A DNA stretch of 32,137 nt from Akkermansiaceae bacterium. GTDB lineage: Bacteria; Verrucomicrobiota; Verrucomicrobiia; Verrucomicrobiales; Akkermansiaceae. Below the pieces are notes generated by a model. That model ran no database searches, had not been told where the DNA came from, and saw only the letters and a list, made by a program, of their open reading frames with translations. The translations under genes were made by a program, and so were the position numbers. Positions 23,197 to 32,137 of the stretch are shown piece by piece. The stretch is from NCBI GenBank assembly GCA_903908495.1, contig CAIVSK010000018.1:1-32137 (forward strand). The letters run 5' to 3'. Each line of letters begins with the position of its first letter. The stretch's first letter is position 1.

Positions 23197-26100
23197 ATGA
23201 ACACCCACCTCATCCGCTGGCTAGCCGCGGCAATTGCCGTGATGGCTGCACCCATCGTCCAGGCGCAGTACGATGCATCCGCCGGCAACTTCAACTGGAT
23301 CTACGCACCGTACAACGCCGCGGGAACGGCGGCCACGCCCTACGGCCCGCCGACCGCGCAGGGGATAGCCGCGTACCAGATCAGCAACCAAACGACGCTG
23401 CCGCAGACGGCAGGGAGCAACTTTCAAGGCATGGGGCAAGTGGCGGGAGCCACCAGCATCATGTCGTGGACGACGGTGCCCTCGCCCTACGTATACGCCG
23501 CGGCCTATCCGTCGAATGCAATCGGGGTCACGGCCGCGACGGTGGTGCTGGAGAACAGTTATTTTGGAGGAGTCTTCACGTCCGGGGTGCCGCGCTATCT
23601 CATGGGCGACGTGATGACGGCGCCGCTGGTGATGGCCGACGGGGTGACGCCAGCACCCGCAGGCTACTGGCGGAGCAAGCCAGTGGATCCGGGCGAAATC
23701 TTCAACGGTGTGACGCCGGTGGCGGCTTACTCGGTGAACGTGAACACCAGCGACACGGGCAGCAGCCAGGTCACCGTGGACAGTGTGACGAGTGGGGTGG
23801 TGGTGGGGGCGAGTTTGCTGGGGCAACCGATCACGGCGATCACCGGCAACGTGTTGACCTTGGCAGGCAATGCCAACCTGGCGATTGCCAGTTCGATGAA
23901 CGTGGTGGTGACGCCGGCGATGAGTTATTATTACAGTCCCCACGCGGAAAAAGTTTACGCCTCGCAGCCGGGGCGCGTGCAAATCACCTGGGTAAGCCTG
24001 GCGGCCACCGCGGGTGTTTATGGCACCCTGCTGGAAACCTTTGCAGTCTCGTCTAACACCGCAGGCAAGGTGCGCAAAATTTATTGGACGGAAGGCAACT
24101 GTGACGCGCCGCGAGTGTCCGTGACCGATTCCCGGATCACCACCGTCAACCCCATCTACAACAGCAGCGTGCCGAAGGCCGTGGCCACCGAGGTGACGAT
24201 CCCTGGATACACCAGCCTGGCTCCCAATTTGAAAACCTTGTTCTTCACCAAATACGGAGCCATTGGGCAAATCGCGGCTTACAACGTCGAGGGCCGCATC
24301 CTGGTCGAGTACCTCGGCAATGTCCGCTTGGGCAACAATATCTATGAATTCATCGGTGTCGATGTGGTGGACATCGCCCGCACCCCTCCCGCCAATTATG
24401 TGACGGTGAATCTGGGCCAGCAAATATTGCCGCACGACGGAGATGTCAGTTTGACACCCTCGCCAACCCTGGCTGGACTAACATCCGGCAACTTTGCCAC
24501 CAGTTCGGAAAGAAACGGCACGACGAAGTATTTCGCAGAGAAAACCACGGGCGATGCCAACAGCCCAGACAATGGGAGTCCAGTCAACCCTACAGCCTAC
24601 AGTACGGCGGTTTTCTATTGGATGGAGACCGGCAACTATTCGATCCAATGGCCGAAGTATCAGGATCATTACTGGCTGCGCTGGTCGCCCAATCTGAGCG
24701 ACTACGCCTACAATACGGTCAGCGCTGCCGGCAGCACTGCTGCCACCGGAATCTCGTTCGCCGGCGGAACGCTGCCGACCATTGTGTTTCAAGACGATCC
24801 AGATCAGAAGGAGAGCGCGATGGACCCAAGCACCCAGTCCTTGTACGTGACCTTGCAGGCGGACCAACGCAACCGCACATTGCTTAGATTCGATGGGACC
24901 GGCGCGAGTTGGTATGTGAATCTCTACACCCAAGCGGAAAGCCGCAGCCCAGCGCTGGCATCCACCTCCAGCACCAGCAGTGGCGTGACCACGGTGACGG
25001 TGGGCGATACCAGCGGCTTGGAGGTGGGGATGGTGGTTTCAGGCCCCGGAATCAGCGGCATCGCCACCATTAGCAGCATCAGCGACCGCAAGCACTATGT
25101 GCTGTCGCAAGTCATCGCCGATGCCAGCAATGTCAGCTTGACCTACACGGTGGAGGAGGATGGCGGCGTGCCTATCCAGGCGACGGCCACCGTTGGCACG
25201 CGCCTGGTCGCGCCGGCGGGGCATGAGAATGCAGGTTACATTTCCAGCGGGACGGGCTATTACCCGGCGGGCTATTTGGATCCGACGGTGGTGGGGGTGG
25301 CCGCGGCGAATGCGGGAGCCATCATCCCGGTGAATGCCTTGCCAAGCGACCCTACGCTGACGGTGCGTTGGTACAAAAAGGTTGCCACACCGAGTGCCGA
25401 CTTCAAGGATTTCTATGTGCCGGGAAAAGTCGGCCGCTACACGGTGGCTTACCCGAGCGCTCCGGATCAGATTGTCATCGATCAGGGCGTCGGCACCAAC
25501 GACTTGCCAGGCCCGGAGGCGGCCGGCAGCGTGTATGTGCAAAATGACTCCAGCCTGCACGGCTACAACCCCAACGAGGAGCACGCGCTCATGCTCGGCG
25601 GCCGCGCCTACGCCCTGCGCGACGATTTGAACATCTACAGCAATAACGCGCTCACCCAACCGGCCGGACAAGACGCGAACAGTAAACCTCTCTACAAGGC
25701 TGCCAATTACACCTCTGAGCCCTACGTGCTCATCGCCTACACCGATGCCAACGACCAGCGGCCATCGATCCACGCTTATCAGGTGTTGCGCAGCACGGCC
25801 CAAAGCCCCTTCAACTACCCAGCTACGGCGGGCAGCTTGCTGGTCAAACCGTACCCACTGCCCTTGTTGCCTCTGGCAATGGTGCCCGTGACCACGACCA
25901 CGGGGACGGTCACGACCACGGCATCGGTCAACAAAGACGTGGAAATCCTCACTGCGGTGGATGCCCCCACCAACACCAGCTTCACCACGGACACGGCATA
26001 CAGTGGTTTTACCTTCCAGGATCGCAAGGGTTTCTCCTGGGTTCATCGCGGGCCTCACAGTGATCCCTTGCAGGTGAGTTCCTCTTCCACTGGCAGCTCC

Positions 26101-29100
26101 ACCGTTACCGTCGCCAGCACCACCGGCTTGCAGTCGGGAATGGCCGTCAGCGGCAGCGGCATCACCGGCTATGCATCGATTCTGAGCATCACCAATGGCA
26201 CCACTTTTGTCCTGTCGCAATCCACCACCGCCACGGCCCAGTCGTGGGCGTATGCGCCGGCCCTGACGATGAAATTGTATTACGTCAACCAGAGCGGATT
26301 TTTCATTCCGGGCTATAGCCTGGCCAATCAGCCGCCAGTGGGCACGCCGTTGCCGTTCCTGCGCGACGCCTCCCGCAGCGGCCAGACTCTGACCACGACT
26401 GCCATCGATGCGTTCGCGACATCAGGCAACGACCAAATCGATGCGCCGCTGGCGATTACCTATCACCCGGCATGGCCGACGACATGTCCGGAACTGCGGG
26501 TGGGGGAAACATTGGCGCAACCGACGCGCGGACTGCCTCAGGTCCGCGGTCAGAAAAGCGCGCAGGTGTTTTATCAACAGTCAGTCGCTCAGGATTCGAG
26601 CAATTCCTCATCCACAAACAGTGTCATCCTCCTCGATCCAACCCGCGAAAAAACCTTGGCCATCGACGCCGTGGGCTTGAGCCAAGTGCCGAGCTCAATT
26701 GCCACCAGTGCTTATCTGGGCAAGACGTATTTCCAAAAGCTGCCGCCCGACCTGCAACAGCGGTTTTACTTTGATCCCATGCGCGGTCCCAAAGGCACAC
26801 TGGTGCTCAAAGGCATCTTCCACGACGTGGCTGCCGGTGACAAGTACTTCGATCTCAACCTGTTGACCACGGCGCAAGAGAGCGCCATCAATGCCCTGGA
26901 AACCAGCACCGGCGCGGATCACAGCGCTTGGCTCCAAGCGATCAAGACTCTCAAGACCACGGTGGAAACCTTCATCGAAAACCCATCGAAGTTGGGCACC
27001 TACATTGTGGATACTGAGACCACCGCACCTGTGGACATTTATGCCGCCGGCGACAACATGAAGACGAGTACGGTGGTGTACACCAACCATCAAAAAAGCC
27101 AGGTGTCATGGAACTTGTTTTCCACGAAGCATCGTTTCGGTCGATTCTTCAAGTCTTGGTATCGGACCGCTGCAACCATGTACGGCAATGCGCCAGTGAT
27201 CGCGGCGATTGAAGATCCTGACACGGCAGTTGACAGCTACGCAGTGACGGCGACGGGTCAAGGGACGGGCTACGTGACGATGGTCTTTGGCAACGGCAAG
27301 GCCTTTACACCCACGGGTGACCCGGTGCAGGTCCAAGTGTTCAAAGTCAACCAACAGCTCTACCCAGGGGATTTGAAGATCATCATGTCGAGCAATCCAC
27401 TCGACGAACAAGTGACGCTGCGCCACAGCGCGGACTTTGCTGGCAAGCCCGACGACTATGAGTTCGATTGGCGCTGGAGCACCGGTGAGGCGAGTGCGCC
27501 TGCAACCTACTCGAACGTGATGATCCCCCGCATCGGCGATGCGGCCGCGACCGTACCTAACAACAACTGGACCATCGTCAGCGACCCGGGCGCCCTCACT
27601 GCCAGCGATGCGCAATACACGGCGGCAGGTTCGGCCCTGCCGCTGCCTCGTCAGCTCAACGTGCACCCGGCCAGCTACACGCTAGACGAGAGTGGGGCCG
27701 GGGATCCCTCGCTCATATTGAAGTCCACCACCCCGGTCGATTTCTCTTCAGGGGTTGCGGGCCGCATCGTGTTCAGTGCGAGCCTGGGTGACCTCGACGG
27801 CTGTGTGCTGTATGTGAATGGCGTGCCAGCCCTGGCTTACAACGCGCCGGACCCGCAGTTCAGCTCGATCGGTGCGAGTTCGGGCATGACGCCCAACGGT
27901 CTGCCGCTGCAGTTCACGGTCGATGCGAGTTATTTCAAAGCCGGGGCCAACACGATAGAAGTGGCGATCTATACCCAGGCCGATGCCAACGCGACCTCAA
28001 CGCTCAACTTCAAGTTGGAGGCTTCGCAGGAAACCGATATGGTCAATAGCAGCAGCGCTTGGCAAATGCCCGGCGATTTTGTGCCAGACGACTCGACGGT
28101 GGACCCGAAGGTGGGTTGTGACTCGATCAATCAAAACAGCGCCATCATCGGTGGCGATCCGACCCATCCGTTTGGAGGGCCGCAGTTTGTGCTCAACGAC
28201 CGTTGGTTCACCGTGCGCTACCGGCCCAAGGCCGGCGTCAACCATGTGCTGGTTGTGGCAGGAAGCCCACGACCGTGGTCGCGCTGGGCACCGCCGCAGT
28301 TCACGGAAGGGTGGCTCAAGCGGGTGCTCGTCGCCATCAATCCCTTCACCCAACGGGTCCAGGGGCTCTCCTCCACTGCGGTGAACACCGACGTGAGCAT
28401 GCTCACCCAAGCCGGTGCCCGCTGGGAAGGCAATCTGGCTCTCAACATGGACAACATCAACAGCGCCGGCCTCATCGCCATCTATGAAACCGTGCTCAAC
28501 CGCGCCAAGAGCATGAGCATCGACGCCAATGTCAACGACCCTAACAGCAATCAGGCCTTGCTGCTGGCCGCCGGGTATTTGAACGATCTGTACACGATCC
28601 TCGGCAACGAGGCCTACGCCGATGCGGCCAATCCCACCATCTCGCTGGACACCGGTGCGGTGGCCAGCAGCCGATTCTCCTTCGAAGGCCAGGTCGCCAA
28701 CATGCTCGATGAGGAACTGGGGTTGCTGCGCGGTCGCGACGATTTGCTCAGCCCCGGCGTGAGCGTCGCTCCCGCCTACAACCGCCTGTATTGGAATTAC
28801 ACCGGCGGCATCAACAGCGGTGAGGCGATCTACGCCGTCAATTACAACATCAAGGCCGCCACTGGCAATCCCAGCTCTGGGATCGGCGCGGCGGATGCTC
28901 AGCGGATGTTCCCGCAGGGCCACGGCGATGCCTATGGCCACTACCTGACCGCGCTGACCGGCTACTATCGACTGCTGTGGAATGAAAACTTCACGTGGAC
29001 GCCGAGTGCGGAAGCCATGAGCGTGCTGGGCGTGCCGGTGACGGTGGACTTCCAGGACGAACGCAAGTTCGCGGCCTCCGCCAACAATCTGGCTGGTACC

Positions 29101-31782
29101 GCGCAGCAAATTTGTGATCTGACGTTCCGCCAAAACTACAAGGATGCTCCCGCCGCGGGTTGGACGCAATTCCGCGACCAAACGCCCACCAATCCCCAAA
29201 CCGGTGTGACCCGCCACTGGGGCCTCGACGAAACCGTCAGCCGCAGCGCCCAGGGCGCGCTGGTGCATTGGGCGATGGCCAACGCGATTTTGCCGGACGT
29301 GGACAACTATCACACGGGCATTCAAAAGATCGACCGCACGACGGTGCCGGAACTCGGAGCCTTGGCGAATTCGGCCCTGGGATTGCAGAGCACCCTCGAC
29401 AACGCCTATGCCCACCTCAATCCGCTCGGCTTGAGCCCGGGTGCCGTGCCGTTTGACATCAACCCAAACCTCGCCAACAGCGGTCAATTCTCCCAGTATT
29501 ATGACCGCGCGCTCACCTCGCTCAACAATGCGGCCGGGGCCTTCAATCAGGCGGGGCTCATGACCAAATCCCTGCGCGATCAGACCAACACGGTGTCCGA
29601 CTACTCCGCGTCGATCGCCAGCCAGGAAACGGCCTACGTCTATCAACTCATCGATGTCTTCGGCCGCCCCTATTCGGGGGATATTGGAGCGGGCCAGCTC
29701 TACGCCCAAGGTTACCTCGGCCCGGACCTCAACCACTGGTTCATCGTCGATCGCCCCAACGATTTGGTCGATACCACCAAACCCGTCAGCTTCACTCTCA
29801 AACAGTCCAAGCAGATTAAGGCGTTCACGGGCAACAGCATCGCCGACATCGTCAATGGCTACAAATCGGGCAGCGCGGTGATCCCGCACACCGTCAATTA
29901 CGCGCCATCGCAGTGGGTGCAATACAACGACGTCTGGGTTTCTGGCGGGTTGGGTTCGCGGCCGCAGACCGGCACCTTGCAAGATGCGCTGCAAGCGGCC
30001 CAGCAGAGCTATCTGGCGCTCGCGCAGGCAAACCTCGCCCTCCAAAAGGCCACAGCGGATATGGTTCACAAGGGCCAGGTCTTTTCTGATAATGTGCAAT
30101 TCCACCAAACCGTGGACGGGGTCACCGCGGTAGGCAACGCCCTTGTTTTGACTCTCTCGGAAGTTGAGTTATTCTGCAAACAGGCTAGTGCCACTAGTGC
30201 AAAAGCGACAGAAGCGGCAGAGAATCTAGCAGCCGCTGCGGCGGATGCCATTCCTAAAGTAGAAGGACTTGCAGTTGATGCGGCGGCCCCCGCGCGCGGT
30301 GCCCTCGATATGATAGGGGCGTGGGGAAGCGCCGCCATTGCCCAAGCCGGTCTTGCTTTCAACGTCGGTGAGGGCAATGCGGTTATTGGGGGTAAAGCCA
30401 CTACCATGGCCCTCGCCCAGACCGTTACGGCCCTTGGCTTTGGTCAGGACGAAGTACAGAAGGCCTACGAATACGATGCGTCGTACCGCGAGGTGACGAC
30501 CCAAGCCAACACGGTCATGACCCTGGCGATCAATCACCAGACCGCGGTGCAAAACGTCAACAACGTGCTCAGCAAAGGCTTGAGGATCATTGCCGATCGG
30601 GAAGTCTTCCGGCAGCGTGCGGCGGCGATCATTCAGGGGTACCGGACCAAGGACATGACGTTCCGGACGTTCCGCGACGAGTCGCTCCAACAGTATCGCT
30701 CGCTCTACGATCTGGCCAGCCGCTACACCTATCTGGCAGCGAAAGCCTATGACTACGAAACGGGTTTGCTGGGCTCGCCGCAGGGGCAAACGGTGTTCAG
30801 CAAACTGGTGGCCTCGCGCTCGCTGGGTGACCTCACCGGCGGCCTGCCGAGAGCGACTGTTAGCACCCTTGGCGATGCGGGGCTGGCAGGCACCATGGCG
30901 CAGCTCAGTGCGGATTTCTCGGTGGCACAAGGGCGTCTGGGCATCAACAACGCGGATAACTACAACACGGTGTTTTCGCTGCGCCAGGAGTTGTTCCGGA
31001 TTGCGGACGACCCGACGATCACCAGCGACAACACGGCCTGGCAGCAAACGCTGGAGCAACACATCGTGTCCAATGTCCTCAACGATTCGGATGTGGCGAG
31101 CCAATGCCTCAACATCAAAAAGCCCGACGGCAGCGCGGTGCCGGGGATCATCATCCCCTTCAGCACCACCATCGAATCGGGCAAAAACTTCTTTGGCATG
31201 GAGTTGTGCGGCGGCGACCACGTCTATTCACCGAGCAGCTACGCCACTCTCATCAGCAATGCGGGAATCATTTTGCCGGGCTACGTCGGCATGGATCCCT
31301 CGATCGGCGGACCTGTCATGAACGCCACCAATGCCGCGAGCATCCTCAGCGCGACGCCCTACGTTTACCTGATTCCCTGCGGCAACGACTGCATGCGGGC
31401 CCCCCCGCTGGGAGATACCGACACCTTGCGCACGTGGACGGTGCAAGATCAAGCGATGCCGCTGCCATTCAACCTGGGAGCCAGCAGCTTCAACTGCACC
31501 CAGTTCTTCAATGCCAATGACACCCTCAGTTCGCAGCCGTGGGTCATCCGCAAACACCAGGCGTTCCGCGCCGTGGGCGACAAGGGACTGTTCAACGGGG
31601 CACCGCCGGTCGCTTACAGCAGCAACCGTCTCATCGCCCGCAGCGCCTGGAACACCCGCTGGAAAATCGTCATCCCCGCCATCGGCTTGCTCAAAGACGA
31701 ACAAGCCGCCCTCAGCCGCTTCGTCGGCAGCGTGACAGACGTCCAACTCTATCTGCGGACATACTCGCATGCCGGGAACTAA
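23197..31782 (+). CDS. Giant secreted protein of unknown function (2861 aa)
   Basis: A signal peptide (residues 1-23, ending I-V-Q-A-Q) shows export. Three copies of a 60-residue module, S-S-T-V-T-V-x-S-T-T-G-L-x-x-G-M-x-V-x-G-x-G-I, lie near 181-245 (degenerate), 588-650 and 964-1027. Residues about 1508-1608 resemble a galactose-binding-like beta-sandwich (D-G-C-V-L-Y-V-N-G, later G-A-N-T-I-E-V-A-I-Y). The part from about 1620 to 2190 is largely helical with M-F-P-Q-G-H-G-D-A-Y-G-H-Y. Residues about 2257-2480 are an Ala/Gln-rich coiled-coil-like stretch. Residues 2487-2664 match the remnant at 10134-10790, and about 200 C-terminal residues follow. No enzyme, anchor or sorting motif is recognised. 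It is separated from the tail-collar gene by 480 bp and its stop overlaps the next start by one base. The ATG at 23197 is clear from the signal peptide. Confidence 0.9.
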   Translation: MNTHLIRWLAAAIAVMAAPIVQAQYDASAGNFNWIYAPYNAAGTAATPYGPPTAQGIAAYQISNQTTLPQTAGSNFQGMGQVAGATSIMSWTTVPSPYVYAAAYPSNAIGVTAATVVLENSYFGGVFTSGVPRYLMGDVMTAPLVMADGVTPAPAGYWRSKPVDPGEIFNGVTPVAAYSVNVNTSDTGSSQVTVDSVTSGVVVGASLLGQPITAITGNVLTLAGNANLAIASSMNVVVTPAMSYYYSPHAEKVYASQPGRVQITWVSLAATAGVYGTLLETFAVSSNTAGKVRKIYWTEGNCDAPRVSVTDSRITTVNPIYNSSVPKAVATEVTIPGYTSLAPNLKTLFFTKYGAIGQIAAYNVEGRILVEYLGNVRLGNNIYEFIGVDVVDIARTPPANYVTVNLGQQILPHDGDVSLTPSPTLAGLTSGNFATSSERNGTTKYFAEKTTGDANSPDNGSPVNPTAYSTAVFYWMETGNYSIQWPKYQDHYWLRWSPNLSDYAYNTVSAAGSTAATGISFAGGTLPTIVFQDDPDQKESAMDPSTQSLYVTLQADQRNRTLLRFDGTGASWYVNLYTQAESRSPALASTSSTSSGVTTVTVGDTSGLEVGMVVSGPGISGIATISSISDRKHYVLSQVIADASNVSLTYTVEEDGGVPIQATATVGTRLVAPAGHENAGYISSGTGYYPAGYLDPTVVGVAAANAGAIIPVNALPSDPTLTVRWYKKVATPSADFKDFYVPGKVGRYTVAYPSAPDQIVIDQGVGTNDLPGPEAAGSVYVQNDSSLHGYNPNEEHALMLGGRAYALRDDLNIYSNNALTQPAGQDANSKPLYKAANYTSEPYVLIAYTDANDQRPSIHAYQVLRSTAQSPFNYPATAGSLLVKPYPLPLLPLAMVPVTTTTGTVTTTASVNKDVEILTAVDAPTNTSFTTDTAYSGFTFQDRKGFSWVHRGPHSDPLQVSSSSTGSSTVTVASTTGLQSGMAVSGSGITGYASILSITNGTTFVLSQSTTATAQSWAYAPALTMKLYYVNQSGFFIPGYSLANQPPVGTPLPFLRDASRSGQTLTTTAIDAFATSGNDQIDAPLAITYHPAWPTTCPELRVGETLAQPTRGLPQVRGQKSAQVFYQQSVAQDSSNSSSTNSVILLDPTREKTLAIDAVGLSQVPSSIATSAYLGKTYFQKLPPDLQQRFYFDPMRGPKGTLVLKGIFHDVAAGDKYFDLNLLTTAQESAINALETSTGADHSAWLQAIKTLKTTVETFIENPSKLGTYIVDTETTAPVDIYAAGDNMKTSTVVYTNHQKSQVSWNLFSTKHRFGRFFKSWYRTAATMYGNAPVIAAIEDPDTAVDSYAVTATGQGTGYVTMVFGNGKAFTPTGDPVQVQVFKVNQQLYPGDLKIIMSSNPLDEQVTLRHSADFAGKPDDYEFDWRWSTGEASAPATYSNVMIPRIGDAAATVPNNNWTIVSDPGALTASDAQYTAAGSALPLPRQLNVHPASYTLDESGAGDPSLILKSTTPVDFSSGVAGRIVFSASLGDLDGCVLYVNGVPALAYNAPDPQFSSIGASSGMTPNGLPLQFTVDASYFKAGANTIEVAIYTQADANATSTLNFKLEASQETDMVNSSSAWQMPGDFVPDDSTVDPKVGCDSINQNSAIIGGDPTHPFGGPQFVLNDRWFTVRYRPKAGVNHVLVVAGSPRPWSRWAPPQFTEGWLKRVLVAINPFTQRVQGLSSTAVNTDVSMLTQAGARWEGNLALNMDNINSAGLIAIYETVLNRAKSMSIDANVNDPNSNQALLLAAGYLNDLYTILGNEAYADAANPTISLDTGAVASSRFSFEGQVANMLDEELGLLRGRDDLLSPGVSVAPAYNRLYWNYTGGINSGEAIYAVNYNIKAATGNPSSGIGAADAQRMFPQGHGDAYGHYLTALTGYYRLLWNENFTWTPSAEAMSVLGVPVTVDFQDERKFAASANNLAGTAQQICDLTFRQNYKDAPAAGWTQFRDQTPTNPQTGVTRHWGLDETVSRSAQGALVHWAMANAILPDVDNYHTGIQKIDRTTVPELGALANSALGLQSTLDNAYAHLNPLGLSPGAVPFDINPNLANSGQFSQYYDRALTSLNNAAGAFNQAGLMTKSLRDQTNTVSDYSASIASQETAYVYQLIDVFGRPYSGDIGAGQLYAQGYLGPDLNHWFIVDRPNDLVDTTKPVSFTLKQSKQIKAFTGNSIADIVNGYKSGSAVIPHTVNYAPSQWVQYNDVWVSGGLGSRPQTGTLQDALQAAQQSYLALAQANLALQKATADMVHKGQVFSDNVQFHQTVDGVTAVGNALVLTLSEVELFCKQASATSAKATEAAENLAAAAADAIPKVEGLAVDAAAPARGALDMIGAWGSAAIAQAGLAFNVGEGNAVIGGKATTMALAQTVTALGFGQDEVQKAYEYDASYREVTTQANTVMTLAINHQTAVQNVNNVLSKGLRIIADREVFRQRAAAIIQGYRTKDMTFRTFRDESLQQYRSLYDLASRYTYLAAKAYDYETGLLGSPQGQTVFSKLVASRSLGDLTGGLPRATVSTLGDAGLAGTMAQLSADFSVAQGRLGINNADNYNTVFSLRQELFRIADDPTITSDNTAWQQTLEQHIVSNVLNDSDVASQCLNIKKPDGSAVPGIIIPFSTTIESGKNFFGMELCGGDHVYSPSSYATLISNAGIILPGYVGMDPSIGGPVMNATNAASILSATPYVYLIPCGNDCMRAPPLGDTDTLRTWTVQDQAMPLPFNLGASSFNCTQFFNANDTLSSQPWVIRKHQAFRAVGDKGLFNGAPPVAYSSNRLIARSAWNTRWKIVIPAIGLLKDEQAALSRFVGSVTDVQLYLRTYSHAGN

Positions 31783-32137
31783 TGAATCTCATGAAAAAGT
31801 TCCAGCTACTTCTCATCGCCCTCGCAATCGTGTCGCTCGCCTGGCTCGGTTGGCGGCGGAGCGCCGCGCCGCCAGCGCCGCGGGTGCAGCACGTGGACAA
31901 GGCGTCGACCACGGCATCGAAGGAGGATCCGCCAACGCAGATTGAGAACGATCCGGTGAAGATCTTCCAACGGGCGTTTTGGGCGAGCCCGACCCCCGAG
32001 GATGAGATCTTGCATGCGGAGCGCCGCGAGTGGATGGATAGCGACAACGTGCAAAAATGGCAGTGGTTCCTGGTGGTCAAGCCGTCGCCCGCCTTGCTCA
32101 AGCGCTTGCGCGATGACAATGCCTTCGGCCTGATGCC
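31782..32137 (+). CDS. Membrane-anchored or exported protein, partial
   Basis: The ATG at 31782 shares its A with the TAA of the giant gene; a second in-frame ATG follows at 31791. The frame stays open for 118 codons to the window edge. It starts with a hydrophobic segment (L-L-L-I-A-L-A-I-V-S-L-A-W-L-G-W) followed by R-R, then a Pro/Ala linker and a charged region with I-F-Q-R-A-F-W and W-Q-W-F-L-V-V-K. This is a signal anchor or uncleaved signal. Coupled translation with the giant gene implies a shared function, for instance as membrane partner. The family is not recognised. Confidence 0.8.
   Translation, partial: MNLMKKFQLLLIALAIVSLAWLGWRRSAAPPAPRVQHVDKASTTASKEDPPTQIENDPVKIFQRAFWASPTPEDEILHAERREWMDSDNVQKWQWFLVVKPSPALLKRLRDDNAFGLM

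Noticed and set aside
27997..30108. 703-codon minus-strand frame opposite the 2861-aa gene
   Set aside because: Long but antisense to a clear exported protein. High GC and codon bias make stop codons rare on this strand, and no family is recognised.
12994..32137. Exosortase/PEP-CTERM or LPXTG-type sorting of the giant proteins
   Set aside because: The C-termini of the four complete exported proteins lack the tripartite motif-helix-basic tail signal, and no sortase gene is present.

Overview
The window reads as a GC-rich Verrucomicrobiota-type chromosome. The evidence is indirect: several very large secreted proteins, a TSP3-like DxNxDGxxDxWE segment, a truncated autotransporter-like beta-strand protein, few clear Shine-Dalgarno sites, and short AT-rich tandem repeats filling the gene junctions. 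No rRNA gene or other strict taxonomic marker is present, so this assignment is inference.

Left part (1-8469). Six minus-strand genes come first. In transcription order they are a Ycf46-type AAA+ ATPase, a DUF1257 (Ycf35-type) protein, a small DUF2997 protein, a HigB toxin, a HigA antitoxin and an Hsp70/DnaK-type ATPase cut by the window edge. The first three form the trio known from cyanobacteria and red-algal plastids. The HigBA pair carries its own perfect 12-bp inverted-repeat operator. After a roughly 660-bp non-coding stretch comes a module with mobile-element features: an orphan protein with a HARP-like motif and a good terminator, a small excisionase-like HTH protein, a divergent Cro/CI-like regulator and a tyrosine integrase. 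The integrase gene starts beside the 3' half of a tRNA gene (CAT anticodon) at 8417-8469. That is what is expected of one attachment site of an element integrated into a tRNA. The other end is not visible and, from the tRNA polarity, should lie to the left. The ATPase, HigBA and Hsp70 genes may therefore be cargo.

Middle (8470-10867). This is gene debris: the 3' part of an autotransporter-like gene (minus strand, with a C9 tract at a probable frameshift), a both-ends-truncated paralogue of the C-terminal region of the giant protein encoded at 23197-31782, and a 26-codon signal-peptide-like ORF.

Right part (10887-32137). A compact co-directional cluster begins with a LytS-type membrane histidine kinase and a LytTR response regulator (ATGA overlap). 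These are followed by four exported proteins: a 278-aa TSP3-like protein, a 2293-aa protein with about 42 units of a G-x-x-Y-x-x-A-P-x-V repeat, a 617-aa protein with tail-fibre GIGT motifs and a C-terminal phage tail-collar domain, and a 2861-aa protein of unknown fold. A partial membrane-anchored protein overlaps the last stop codon. The simplest reading is a regulated operon building a large extracellular or cell-surface structure. No secretion machinery, exosortase or sorting signal is visible in the window, so the assembly mode is unknown.
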